Of a DNA stretch of 64,000 nucleotides, positions 23,927-35,353 are shown piece by piece. Position 1 is the first letter of the stretch. Each line of letters opens with the position of its first letter. The stretch covers positions 682,001-746,000 of the forward strand of contig MSJH02000698.1 in the NCBI GenBank assembly GCA_001931875.2, given 5' to 3'. The position numbers and the translations under genes are program-made. The stretch is from Byssochlamys sp. IMV 00236. Taxonomy: Eukaryota > Ascomycota > Eurotiomycetes > Eurotiales > Thermoascaceae. The notes beneath the pieces are model-generated. The model saw nothing but the letters and a program-made list of their open reading frames with translations. It was not told the DNA's origin and did no database searches.

Positions 23927-24018
23927 TAGTCTAGCTAGCAGGAGACTCCCTCTGGTGAACAGATGCCCTGCAATAATGAGAGAATGGCCCGAAGGTTGAC
24001 CGGAGGGAGAAGATGGCT

Positions 24019-24056
24019 GGAGATGGAGACGGAGATGAAGATGGAGATGGAGATGG
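24019..24056. repeat. GGAGAT-like hexamer repeat
   Basis: About six imperfect GGAGAT/GGAGAC/AGATGG units in tandem, noncoding. Confidence 0.75.
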
Positions 24057-25101
24057 CTGGTGCTCACAGTAGTAACTAATCAGTTAACTAAACGGAGGCC
24101 GCAAACAGGCCCGTTTGCCGTAATTATAAATTATTACCCACTGCAGAACTGCGGAACTCCTCGCAGCTTGTCGATCCAGCGAGGGACAACGGGGTCTGGG
24201 GCGGGTTCCTGAAGGCGCTAAGGGGGAGGGAATAAATAATTACGAATGGAGATTTAATTAATTGGATTCCTTGGGAGCGTTGCTGAGGCTGGGGAAGAAA
24301 AGCAATCGTCAACCAGGGTCCAGGAAGCGAGAGAGTAACTCTAGCGGAGAAACAAAACAGGATTCAGCAAAGAAGCCAAAACAAAAAGAAAAAAGAACAG
24401 GAGCATCGATCAATCAGATAATTGATTATTAGTTAGACAGTAGAAGAATATGCCAGCTTTTTATCTGTTCTCAACCGTCCCAGATTGGGCTGGACAATGG
24501 ATCAGCTGCCCTGAGGAAATAAAATAATAATAATACTTGACTCGACTCTACTACTCTGAGCAATGGGAACTAATCACTAATAACTAATTAACTAATTAAT
24601 TAACTAACTACCTACTCAAGAAAGAAGCCAAAGACAGAAACGAAATATCCAGGTGCGTTGCCACATGAGCCGGCCCCGTGGCGGTGCATTTCTCTCCTCT
24701 TGGACTCTCTTGGACTCTCTTGGTCCGCTCCGACGTCAGCATCTCAACCGGCCAACTCCCCTGACAGTGCCAGTTGACCACCTTAGCCCCGAACTGACTG
24801 CTCTTCTCGATCCCTGCCCCAGATCCCTCCTGATTACCGACAGCTCCAGAGATCTGGGGATCGCCTCCGCCTGACTTGACGGAGCGGGCCTTCTCCCGTG
24901 CATTCGAGCGTTTCAATCGCGCCAACGAAACCAGACCACTTACCGTGCCCGGAGGACACACCTGCTGTCCACTGCTGGTTCTGAGGCATCAGAAACAAAA
25001 AGGTCACTGTGACCGTCGATCAAGAGTGGTTTCCCAAATACAGACTTAGGGAACCGACATTCCGCATATCGAACCCGCGACGCCTTCGGTCATGTGCCAT
25101 C

Positions 25102-27344
25102 ATGGCAACCAAGAGATCTCGAGCGGCCTTTGAGGCAGATCTCCAGGCAAAGCAATCTCCCTACGCATTCTACGGCACCCCACTGCCGCCGCTCGATCCC
25201 GACGTGCGCGACGATGGATCCTACGTGCCCGTATGGAAGCAGGAAGTGACGGATGACCGGGGAAGGAAACGTCTCCATGGCGCCTTCACCGGTGGTTTCA
25301 GCGCCGGGTGAGCTCACGATTCACAGAGGGCTCGGGACAGCAGACTAAATGTGGACCGTCTAGGTATTTCAACACGGTAGGCTCCAAGGAGGGATGGACG
25401 CCTGCCACCTTCGTCTCCTCGCGGCAGAACCGCGCCAAGGACTCCAAGCAGCACATCCAGCAGCGGCCCGAGGATTTTATGGATGAGGAGGATCTCCGGG
25501 AACTGGAGGAATCGAGACAGCTGCAGACCGCGGAGGGCTTCGCAGGTTTTGGATCGACGGAACTGGACCCCACCCGCCGGGGCGGTCTCATGGACATCCT
25601 CAAGACGACGGGAGAAACGATGGGCGTCAAGTTGCTGAAGAAGATGGGCTGGAGAGAGGGCCAGGGGATCGGGCCAAGAGTACGCCGGAAAGCCAACCTG
25701 GGAGACGAGGACGGCGGCCCAGAGACGGAGCAGGAATTCCATTACTTTGCGCCGGACAACCCGCCCATGGTTGCTTTCGTCACGAAGACGGACCATAAAG
25801 GCCTAGGTTTCGAGGGAGGGCCTCGCTTAGACTCAGGGTTGTTGAAGTCTCACGATGCTGCGGATGAATCGGACGAAGACGATCCATTTCATGCTCGACG
25901 TCTAGCCCTCAACGGAAGGTCAAAGGAGAAGAAGAAAGAGCCCAGGCGGGGCGGATTTGGCGTGGGAGTCTTGAATGATACGGGTTCTGATGAAGATGAT
26001 CCTTACTCGATGGGCCCGCAGATCTCCTATAACAGGACTATTGGGGGGGATAAGAAAAAGAAGAAAGGTTTGAAGGCTGACAGCAAGCCTGCCATAACGT
26101 CCGCGAATCCCCTTGTCAGCACGAAGCCCGTCTTCATCTCCAAAAAAGCGACCACTGCGAAGAAAGCGTCCGGCTTTCGAAAATGCCACGACGGCCGTCT
26201 CCCTCTTGAGGGATTCCTCCTGGCTCAGGCAATGTCCAGTCTGTCTCTCTCACATGAGAAGAAATACGCCCCCCCTGAGATTCCTAAAGATTGGAAATCC
26301 TCCAAAGCACCCTTTGCAAAAACAGCTACAACCGACTACGTTTCGACCGCAGAAGCCGCCAAAGCATCTACATTGGACCCCACTTCGAGAGCCGCAATAC
26401 TGGGCGAAGCTCAGCTACCTGGCAAGTCCATCTTCGACTGGATGACGCCTGAGGCTCGAGAGCGGATTGTAAAATTGACAGGGAAAACCGATCTACCACC
26501 CGCCCTTGGAGAGAAGGCACCCAAGGGATTTGAGCCTTCTGAGGCACAGAGGCGGAAGGACCTCTGGGATCTGGTTCCGAAGTTGGACAAGGAGGTCGCC
26601 GTGCAGGCTCTCAACCGGGCCGTCGGCGGTTGGATGCCCTACTCTGAAGATGAAGCAAAGAGGGCGCGCTATCGAGCGTTTCTCGAGCTGCGCGCCGGTC
26701 TGCACGACAGTCTTCCGGACCGGACTCCCGGTGTAACGATTGATGACTGGGCTACCGAGCTTCGAGAGTTCTCGCGGGCAGCAGAAGTATTCAAGCCCGT
26801 GTCAGGGTTGATGGCATCAAGATTCACGTCGGCCCGCTCCGACCCCAGAGGCACATCGGATTCGACTGGGGCATCCGATGCAGATTCGTTACTCAGCAGG
26901 CCAGCAGCCAAGCCGGAGGACCCTGCGGAAGCAGCCGCGAAGATTGGCATGTTTGGGCCGATGACGCGAAGCACGCTATCGTTCTATCCATCTCGTCTGC
27001 TCTGCAAGAGGTTCAACGTGAAGCCGCCAGCCCATGTACAGGTCGATCCGGGCGAGTTCCCCGGAGAACGAGACGTCTCCGCTGGTGGTCGCTTCCAGTC
27101 AGCAGGATACCAAGCGCCTACAGGCACCAAAGAACTGGTTTCCAAAGACGTGATGAACCAGCTCATGCTAGAAGCTGGCGGTGGCAACCGCCTCGTGTCT
27201 GAGGCTGAGCCGTCCACGCAAGCACCACCGCGCCAGCCGGTTATCGTCGAGCCCGAGCGTAACGACGCTCTGGAAGCCGAACGACCTGGCGAAGCTGTCT
27301 TCAAAGCGATCTTTGGCAGCGACGACGAAGATGAGGAAGAATGA
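25102..27344 (+). CDS. G-patch protein, GPATCH1/TOUGH type (splicing-associated)
   Basis: Nuclear protein of the GPATCH1/TGH group, linked to the spliceosome and RNA processing. Exons 25102-25307 and 25364-27344 join through GG|G in phase to give 728 aa. The N-terminus matches the conserved DUF1604 block: [42 protein letters not shown] and [13 protein letters not shown]. The G-patch lies at about aa 151-185 ([20 protein letters not shown]). A long disordered middle follows, then a second conserved region ([21 protein letters not shown] ... [14 protein letters not shown]). The C-terminus is acidic ([10 protein letters not shown]). The frame is open upstream to 25009, but 25102 gives the family N-terminus (MATKRSR). 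G-patches usually activate DEAH helicases; the partner is not shown by the sequence. Confidence 0.93.
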
Positions 27345-29198
27345 GTTTCATCGTGTCAGATCAATGTATAGATTTAAATCAAGATATGATTCACAAGATC
27401 TTGAATATCATTAAACCCAACCCACAAAAGTCCATGCAATGGTCTAGAATAAACTATGGTAATACATGTTACCCACTTTTACCATGCCGGTCTATTCCGC
27501 ATGCGACAAATTAGTCGACCATGACGATGTCAGCAATGACTGAGATCATATTATGTCGAGAGCTATTATATCTTTCAGGGCATGGACAGGGGTGATTATC
27601 ACTGAGAGACCCGTTATAATTCTTTATGACGAGATACGGTTGTCGAGACTTCCATAGAGTAGTAGACCGGTGTCCCAACCACGCGGTTCAATTGAATTCA
27701 GGTCTATAGGATAGTTCGATCGAAATACCAAGATAGGAAAACAAAACATATCGATATTAATCCTATCATTATTATTTTCTACCGTTTTATCTAGTATTCA
27801 AATTTCACGTAGCCCGTTCTATATTGAACGTGGCACAAATAACCTCGAACAACTCCTTGCAGAGACCGCGATCTGGCTCTCGGCTCCTACTATCGCCCAG
27901 GATGATCTGCCGGATCGAAGGCGGGGGAGGGGAATCAATAGATCTTCTCCTTGCAATAATCACAAGATGAAAGCGTTTCGCTAACGGTCTCTACTGACTA
28001 GGCAGTACTAAGTAACTGTAACTAAGTATCGAACCAGTCTACTCTAGACCTCCCGCTCAGATCGCTGCCCTCGAGTAATTTAATACTTGATCACTAAGGG
28101 AGGGGTAAAAGGGAGAAGAATGACAAATTGACAAGGGGGTGTTGATCTCGACCTATCTATCTCCTAATAATGCATTCAAGGTGGACATTTGTGTGTATGG
28201 ACAGGAAATAGTAATACTGTAATAATAACCCTCGCAGGCTGGATCTTTCCCAGAGCGTTGTCGTACAGGTCTGGATAGGCGATTGTAGGTAGGTCGCGGT
28301 AGTTGACTTACCTAGGTAAGTTAAGTACAGTGGTAAGTAACTAACTATACTCCGTACTCTTACTGAATTTAGTTATCTTAGTACAGTCAATAATGGGTCG
28401 AGTGGAGAAGGGAAAAAGACAGCTGCCTTAGTTGGAAGATGTACTGGAAGCCACTGGAGGGCGAGAATAACTAGTTAGACTGTGATCCAAGGGACAGCAT
28501 CGAGTTGATCCCGGATAGAGATATTGGCCTTGTTGATGATATCTTCCTTGGTGGAAACAGACAGAAATCACAGACGATAAGAAAAAACACATCACGCTGT
28601 CGTGGACAAAGTGGGTTTCCGACTCTATCAAGCTTTTTCTGACTCTGTTCTGACGTTTTGGCGCCGAACGGGTCTCGCCGGCATCCCGGCCTGAGGACGA
28701 ACTGCCTGGAAGGAGTTCCTGGACGGCTTTTTCGGGATCGAAGAGGATAATAATGGACTAGCAAGCAGTTCATATCTATGTGAAACGGAGAGACCATCAG
28801 CCTATCCACCTTGGGATGTTCTGCTTCTTCTTCTTCTTCTTCTTCTTCTTTTTCTTTTCCCTCGTCTCTTCTACTCTACTCTACTCACCGACTGCCCGTG
28901 CTGGCCCCGACGATCCCTCTACTGTAAGAACTAAGAAAGAGAGGTCGCACTGATCGCAAGACAACTTCCAATACACTCACTGACTGGATCCATCTCCTCT
29001 CCACCCCGTTAGACTAGATAGTGTGCACTGCAGCCACTGCTTCCTGTGCCGCGTACATGGACGCTTAGCACCGATCATTCGATCCACATATCCTTCGTCT
29101 TCTCCAGCTTTCTTTTCAACTCCCGCAGCTCCTCTGTCCACGTTGCGGGACATCGAGGTGCCTGACACCGGGGCAGTTGGTCTCGAACAGGATGCAAA
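27345..29198. other. Intergenic region (1.85 kb)
   Basis: No gene is recognised. It has a 16-bp perfect palindrome ACTTACCTAGGTAAGT (28306-28321), a (CTT)9 tract (28824-28850) and a CTACT repeat near 28870. Minus-strand frames around 28430-28810 are weak and not accepted. The last few hundred bases must contain the promoter and leader of the UBTD-like gene. Confidence 0.5.
28824..28850. repeat. (CTT)9 microsatellite
   Basis: Nine CTT units in noncoding DNA upstream of the UBTD-like gene. Confidence 0.9.
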
Positions 29199-30487
29199 AT
29201 GGTAAGTAAGCTCTTTATCATTAGATATCTATTGGAGCTGGAATGCGCTTCCGTCTTTCTCGTCCGTCGGTCGGGGAAGCACGCCCCTCGCTCGTGAGAA
29301 TGGATCGCTGTGTTACCAAGCGGTCACGGACATTCATTTGGGCTTCCCCACCGGTTCAATGCGATGAGCAGACAGCGTTCCAGTCTCTGCGCTCTATATA
29401 TATATATAATATATTCAACCAAATTCCGGGGGGTCGTATGCCGTCTCTGCAGCAGTGTGGTGAATGCAGCGCTTCATATCTACGATAACTAACTTGGTAT
29501 GTACCCAGGGTTGCTGCTTCTCCTTGTTCTCGCGTGACGACGGCGCGATACCTTATTCCGCTGAGGTAACGGAAGAGCATCCTCATGGAGATTCCTCGTC
29601 TCCCACAGTAAACCCTATCACCGATGCGATCGTCTCGGAAGCTGCTGGTCGACACCGTACGACCGGCGCCGCTACCACGACCACGACAGTCCGTCGTCGA
29701 GGAGCGGTACCGCTGAGCGAGCATTACAATCAGCCAATCCGCCCGCATACCTGGCGGAGTAAGCGCCGCACATGGTCGCATGCACAGTTGGCGCGGGAAC
29801 GACAGGAGTTCTTCGAGACGAGAGTGACCGGCCGGCAAGAGGTGTGGGCAGCACTGGCGACCGCTACAGCGTTGATGCGCGACGGTGACTTTGCGACTGC
29901 GCAAAGTATTATCGATGCTGCTGGAGTCACGGTACCCACGGGAGACTTATGTGAAGGCTGTTATGACGAAACAGGCGCGCTGTACCGCTTGCCTCAGTGC
30001 ATTGTCAGCGACCCGGACAACATCGTCGACAGCCCTGCCGATGGAATCGACAATGATGCGATTTCCGATGGAAAGCTCGGAGCAGACGAGGCATCAGAAG
30101 ATGAACTGATCCCCGATGATATTGAGCGGCGCAGGGAGGAGAAGGGCAAAACGAGCGAACGCGATCTCATCAAGGTCAAAGCGCGACTAAGTGATAGGGA
30201 AGGACCTGATCTTACTATCTCCATTGGGAAGACGCAAAGCGTCGGACTACTGGCCCGCAAGGTGCAGGGAGAGGCCGGGGTATGTTTCTTTGCCGTGTTC
30301 TCGAGTCCCTTGCAGAGAGTAGTGTATGCTAAAATACAACGATATATTACAGATTTCCGGCAGACAGCGAGTTCGACTCGCATACCTGGGAAGAATACTC
30401 AACGAGCACGAGAGTCTCACCGATCAAGGGTGGAAGAACGGTCATATTGTGAACGCTCTAGTGGTGACGCGACGCTCGATATCATGA
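29199..30487 (+). CDS. UBTD1/2-like ubiquitin-domain protein, probably N-myristoylated
   Basis: Member of the UBTD (DC-UbP) family, in animals linked to ubiquitin-conjugating enzymes. My model has three exons: 29199-29201, 29509-30279 and 30353-30487, for 302 aa. Exon 1 is only the ATG, directly followed by GTAAGT; the 307-nt intron ends ACTAAC...CCCAG. Splicing gives MGCCFS, a classic myristoylation plus palmitoylation N-terminus like the MGN start of animal UBTD proteins. The DC-UbP domain follows (RPHTWRSKRRTWSHAQL, TGRQEVWAALATATAL, GDFATAQSIIDAAGV, YDETGALYRLPQ). The C-terminal ubiquitin-like fold spans the second intron (DLTISIGKTQSVGLLARKV ... RVRLAYLGRILNEHESLTD). Domains are secure; the start exon is inferred and has no in-frame ATG alternative that yields MGCC. 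Confidence 0.87.
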
Positions 30488-31733
30488 CAGTGCCAAATCT
30501 ATGGACTGATTATGAACCCTACCTTCATCTCATGGACATTACGCAAGTTATCATCCCGGAACCAAAGTCGGACGTGCGCGATATAACGACCTATTCGAAG
30601 AACTGTTCTGGAAATGTTATCCTCCCCATATTCTCCCCTCTAATGTTTTTTGCTGGTGATCTATGTCGTGCAGTCAACGAAACTTATGAGCTCTCGTTCG
30701 GGTCATCTTTGGTATTTCCGCTGCCGTTATCGTGGGCTACGATACCTATTACTTCCCTGGAAGCAACCTCATCCAGTGTCATCGGACATCTTGTTTCGTT
30801 CTACTTGCCAGGGATGGTCGAACTTTACTTCGAGTTTGAACATGACTCTTTCCGATGCCTATTTCCTATTTCTGCACAATACCCTGTTGTTTAACTGGTC
30901 GGTTACTATGATGTTGCTGTCATCTGCATGTTCTTCCCCGCGTATATGCTTAATATGCCTGTTCTCTCCGGGGCCGATGGTGTGTCTGGCTGATGTTATA
31001 AATGGCCGCAATTCGGATCATCGTTAACTATCGCATACATTCTGGACGGAAACCGATAATCTTTATTGACATTTTTACCATGGACATCTATATAATCTTC
31101 GTGGAAATCGTCGTCTTAGGATCTCGTGGGTTTAAAATCTGATGCGCTAAGACAAATGAAGCCCCATAGTTACTGGATGGTCTTGTATGTAGGGCTATGT
31201 CAGCATAATCTGTTGTCGAATGTGATAATCCTGAACCTTCAGGTCACTGCTTTTATAATTACGATCTTGGTCGGGTTCACCATTCCTTCACCGATGATAA
31301 TCGCTCAGTCCGACCATAAAGTAACAATAATAGATCATCCTCCCCGCGGGGCCCGACCCGATTAAGATAAGTTTAGCGCTGAGCAAACAGCACAAACACC
31401 CAACTCTCCGAAGCGCTGCGCGGAAAAAAAAGTTCTGGGATCTCGAAATCTTTATAGAAAAGTCCATAGAATTGCCGACGTGCGATAATCTGGAAATATT
31501 ACATGGAAGAACATATTTTTTTCTCTCTTTTCTATTCCTCCTTTTTTCTTTTCCTCTTGTCTTCCATAGGATCTAAGTAGGTCTCTGAAGAAGAATCCGC
31601 ATTCATTTTCAGACCAAAGACCGCATTCGATTGATTTGACTATCGCGGAGCTACGAAGCAACGGTTTCCTTCCTTTCTTTCTTTTGGGGAAGATAATCAA
31701 TTAGAAGGAGGAAAGGAAAGCAGATACGTCGCC
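30488..31733. other. Intergenic region (1.25 kb)
   Basis: UBTD-like 3' flank and rrp1 promoter. A frame that continues from the unspliced upstream gene stays open to 30894. Otherwise only short frames are seen, with no recognisable protein. Confidence 0.5.
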
Positions 31734-33033
31734 ATGACGGATATTCAGAAAACTCCCTTTGTGAGGGAATTGGCGTCAAGTGGTGAGTTAACTTTGGGAC
31801 TCTCTCTACTTATCTTAATTATCGACCCCGAACGAAGAATTCCATTCAGTTCAGTTCATACGAGTCTCTAAAAGAAAAGAATCGTTGCTCTCGTGTCTTT
31901 CAGTTCTTATTACTCTTCAAGAATATCGATACTAATAACCCTCTTTCGCAGACCGTCGCACAAGAGACAAGGCCCTCGAGTCGCTAACAATGTTCCTGAA
32001 AATGAAGACGGGTCTATCACTCGTGGATTTGCTGAAAGTTTGGAAGGGCTTGTTTTTCTGTATGTCCCCCCCCCCCTAAAGAACCCCTACCCAAGAGAGA
32101 CAGAGAGAAAAAAGAATAAACTCAACTGACGCATTCACCCCAGGCTTCTACCACTCCGACCGTCCCCTAACACAACAATCTCTCGCCCGCTCTCTTTCCT
32201 ACTCTATCGTCCCCAGCCTCCCTCACAGCACACTGCATCGCTTCCTACGCGCTTTCTGGATCACTATCGGTCGGGACTTTCATAAGATCGACCGCCTACG
32301 ACTTGATAAATACCTCTATTTGATTCGATGCTATGTGGGCGTCGCATTTGAGGTCTTTATCAAGAATAATAATAAAAAATCCAGCAGCAAACAAAACAAC
32401 GACAAGAAGAGTGCCAATGGAGGAAAGGATAAGAAGAGAAAGCGCGACGAGACCAGCATGACGACGGAGAAAAATATTAAAAAGAAGAAGAAGCGCACAA
32501 CAACAACCCACGAGGAGGACGAAAAAGAAGAAGAAGAAGAGGAGGAGGAATCCACCAATCTCGACTCCCACTGGACAGATCTCGAATCCTACATCTCCAT
32601 CATCGAAGAAGGACCCCTTCACCCTCTCAACTTCGACCCGAACGAGCCAACTTCCACATCCATCAACACCGACTCTGACGTGACTATGCCTCATGGCCCT
32701 GACGGTCTGCGATACCACATCCTCGATATCTGGCTCGACGAGCTCGAGAAAATCGTCGAAGTCGAAGACCTCGACGTCGACAGCAGCAACAACAACACAG
32801 ATGGTCCTACGAAGAGACTAAAAGGTGATATCCCCATGGACTTGATCTTGCGGCCGATGCGGAAATTGAAGGCGGAAAGTCCGACGAAGACGGTCCGCGA
32901 GCGCGCTGGAGAGGTGCTTGAGGATGAGCGGTTGGTGGAGTGGGGTGTGATTGAGAGGAAGAAGGGTTCGGATGATGAGAATGAGGATGAGGAGGATAGT
33001 GAAGAGGAGTGGGGTGGTTTGGGCGATGATTGA
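31734..33033 (+). CDS. rrp1: Ribosomal RNA processing protein 1 (Rrp1/Nop52 family)
   Basis: Nucleolar factor for 27S pre-rRNA (ITS2) processing and 60S subunit formation. Exons 31734-31782, 31952-32059 and 32144-33033 join in phase to give 348 aa. The conserved Nop52 domain fills the first 130 residues: [54 protein letters not shown] and [26 protein letters not shown] Lys-rich block (about aa 145-185) and a run of Glu ([10 protein letters not shown]) interrupt the domain, as in other fungal Rrp1 proteins. The C-terminus is acidic ([16 protein letters not shown]). The second intron starts GTATGT followed by a C12-13 run. It is convergent with the sphingoid-base kinase. Confidence 0.94.
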
Positions 33034-33578
33034 ATCTCTTGAATTGAATCGATACCTTGTATGTTTTATAAAATTATCGCGAGATCTTTCTTTCTTTTTG
33101 AGGGACCATGTTCACTGCGGAATGTCCCGCTGAACAATGAAAAAAAATACTAGTAATTCTTTGCATACGAGAAATTGATAAAATTCCACGGCCACGCAAA
33201 ACTTTCCGTCCTACTCAGTGTATTTCGACACCTTACATCGATAATACTCGTTGACCCCCTATGATTGTAGTAATCCTTGAAGACAACACATTATACATGT
33301 ATTAGCAGACCCAAGGCTGCAGAAATTAGCATTATTAATACTCTGTCACACGAATGCTGCCCCCTCTGAGTGGTATGGGAGGGAGTCCAAAGACATTAGT
33401 TATACGTCGGATAGTATACAAAAGTATCGATAGAAACAATGCTACAGTCAACCCCACAGGTGAAGGCTAGGCCTCTTAACCAAGCCATTCCATCTTCTGA
33501 GCTCCGTTTTCCTGGGTATCATGATAACGCGAACATAAACACATCAGACATCTTTCACGCTCGGGATCCTGCCTATTC
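33034..33578. other. Convergent 3' flanks of rrp1 and the sphingoid-base kinase
   Basis: Both genes end into this 545 bp A/T-leaning stretch. No gene or RNA is seen. Confidence 0.6.
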
Positions 33579-35324
33579 TTACGTCTGTGTCCCCGGAGGG
33601 CCCTTCGCTTCGTAGGCCTTGCCTGAAACCGAGAGCACGGTCCCTAGCCCTTTGTGAACTTCGACCTGGATTGGGGCAAAGGGCACTCTCTCTCCGTCGA
33701 TACTGATGTATCCTTCAGTCTGCTTAGGGACCAGCCGGTAGGCAGACACCTTGCGGAAATGGGCCTCGGGGATATCAAAAATACTACCGTCTTCAACTGC
33801 CAGCAGCATAGAGAGGGACTTGAGGCGAGGAATGGTTCCGTCAATGGTAACCAAATCCAATAGGCCATCATTCGGGAGGGCAGCGGGGAAGAAGTTGGCA
33901 TCTGAAGACATCCAAGCCATATTGCCCGCATAGAAGTTTCCCATCGTCTCGCCTGGTAGGCGCTCCCAGTCATCGGGAATCTCGTCGTTCACAGTCCCGT
34001 ATCGAAGAGGAGGGAGGCCTTCCGGCAGCTCTTCAACCTCCGTATCGGTGAGTAGCCGCGGTTCCTTGTGTACTTCCGCGCGGTAATGATCCTTGATGGC
34101 TTGTTTGTCACCAACCTCAACCTTGACAGCCACGTCGCAGGGCCAGACGGTTTTACCCATCAAGCGCACCAAAAAGCCATATGTGAATCGATGCGGACCC
34201 ATCCATCTGATGTTGTCCGTCCCTAGATCACATTCTGCCACGATTCCGAATGATTGCGACAGGAACGAAAGTGTTCGTGTGCCGCCCTGAGTTATAGACG
34301 CCAGATCCAGTGGCATCCGCTTTCCTTTCACGATCGCCAGGGCGGCCAAGCTTACGCTGGGAGAGCCATAGAGATTCATGGCCATTCCATTTCCGGAACC
34401 AGACGGTATCATACCCACAGCAACTTTCGCCAGTGCTTCTCGTGCGTTGGGCTTCTTCGCCAGACCGTTGAAGATCTCGTAGGGCAATCCATCGCCGGAG
34501 CATGCCACGACCGCATCGTACGCGTTGATGTCCAGCTTCTCTGCAATATCGGTCGCATGTCCGCGGTGAGTCGTCGTCTGCACATCGAGATCGCAACCCG
34601 CCGCAGCTAGGATGGGTTCTGCATAGCGGGAATAATACGTCGGAGCCATTCCTTTACCACCAAACGGGTTTATCAAGACCTTCAGCTTCTTCTTGGGCTT
34701 CGCCTCTCCATAGGAGAGCTGTAGCAGCTTTTCCGCCCATGTGTCCGCTTTCGACTTCTGCTCCAGATCGATCGGGTAGTGGATATAGCCAACAGTGACA
34801 TGGCTTTTTGACATGGGTTCAGCATACGTGATGGTGATCTCGTTCTCCGACACGTTCGCCGACAGGACATTATAGTAAGGCACGGTCTGATTAGTCTTGC
34901 GGTCTGCGAAAGTTGCCGTTAGTCAGAAACTGCCACACCAGGTCTCGATCCTCCCGGTACGACGGCCGAAAGGGCAATCCGGTAGCCATTATGGAAGGGG
35001 GATCTTTACTACGTATAGATAGCAAACCGCAACAGCGGCGACGTGCCTTATTGGCGTCTCCTTCATCTGTTCCAATAAATATTGGTAAATATCAAGCTCA
35101 CGCTTTAAATGACAATAACACCGCAGGAGGATCAATCAACACCACGCTCCAGACATACCTAAAACCGTGAGAGCATCAGTTCCCAGCGTCAAGGTTGCAT
35201 GTTTCCCCACCCTCAAAACAGCGTCGGACTTGCACGATGGCGGTTCCGACGGATCCGCGCTGGAGGCAAAAGAGCCACCATCCGCGAACGGATTGACGAT
35301 GGCATTGTGGCTGCCAATAGTCAT
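33579..35324 (-). CDS. lcb4: Sphingoid long-chain base kinase (Lcb4/sphingosine kinase family)
   Basis: Phosphorylates dihydrosphingosine and phytosphingosine to their 1-phosphates with ATP, at internal or plasma membranes. Exons 35324-35159 and 34903-33579 join through G|AC to give 496 aa, within the family range. The diacylglycerol-kinase-type catalytic domain has NPFGGKG (aa 134-140), the nucleotide loop SGDGL (aa 191-195, the sphingosine-kinase form) and GSGNGMAMNL. The C-terminal lobe includes SQSFGIVAECDLGTDN, NFYAGNMAWMSSDANFFP, ALPNDGLLDLV and the closing GYISIDGERVPFAPIQVEVH. The intron is 255 nt (34904-35158, GTATGT...TTTCGCAG). The stop of a 10-codon upstream ORF overlaps this start codon. 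Confidence 0.94.
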
Positions 35325-35353
35325 GGTGGTGATGACCGGCAGGCTGGGGGCAT
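35321..35353 (-). promoter_or_regulatory. uORF overlapping the lcb4 start codon (ATGA)
   Basis: An ATG at 35353 opens a 10-codon frame (MPPACRSSPP) whose TGA occupies 35323-35321, sharing bases with the main ATG at 35324-35322. This arrangement allows termination-reinitiation. Whether the transcript includes it is not shown. Confidence 0.45.

Larger units (their letters stand above)
23645..25101. promoter_or_regulatory. Divergent intergenic region, kin1 and G-patch gene
   Basis: Holds both promoters. It contains a (CAG)7 tract (23906-23926), a GGAGAT-type hexamer repeat (24019-24056), and a TAACTAAT-rich stretch around 24570-24610. No separate gene is supported. Confidence 0.55.

Noticed and set aside
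28471..28809. 112-codon minus-strand frame
   Set aside because: Composition is unremarkable and there is no family resemblance, splice context or promoter; probably chance.
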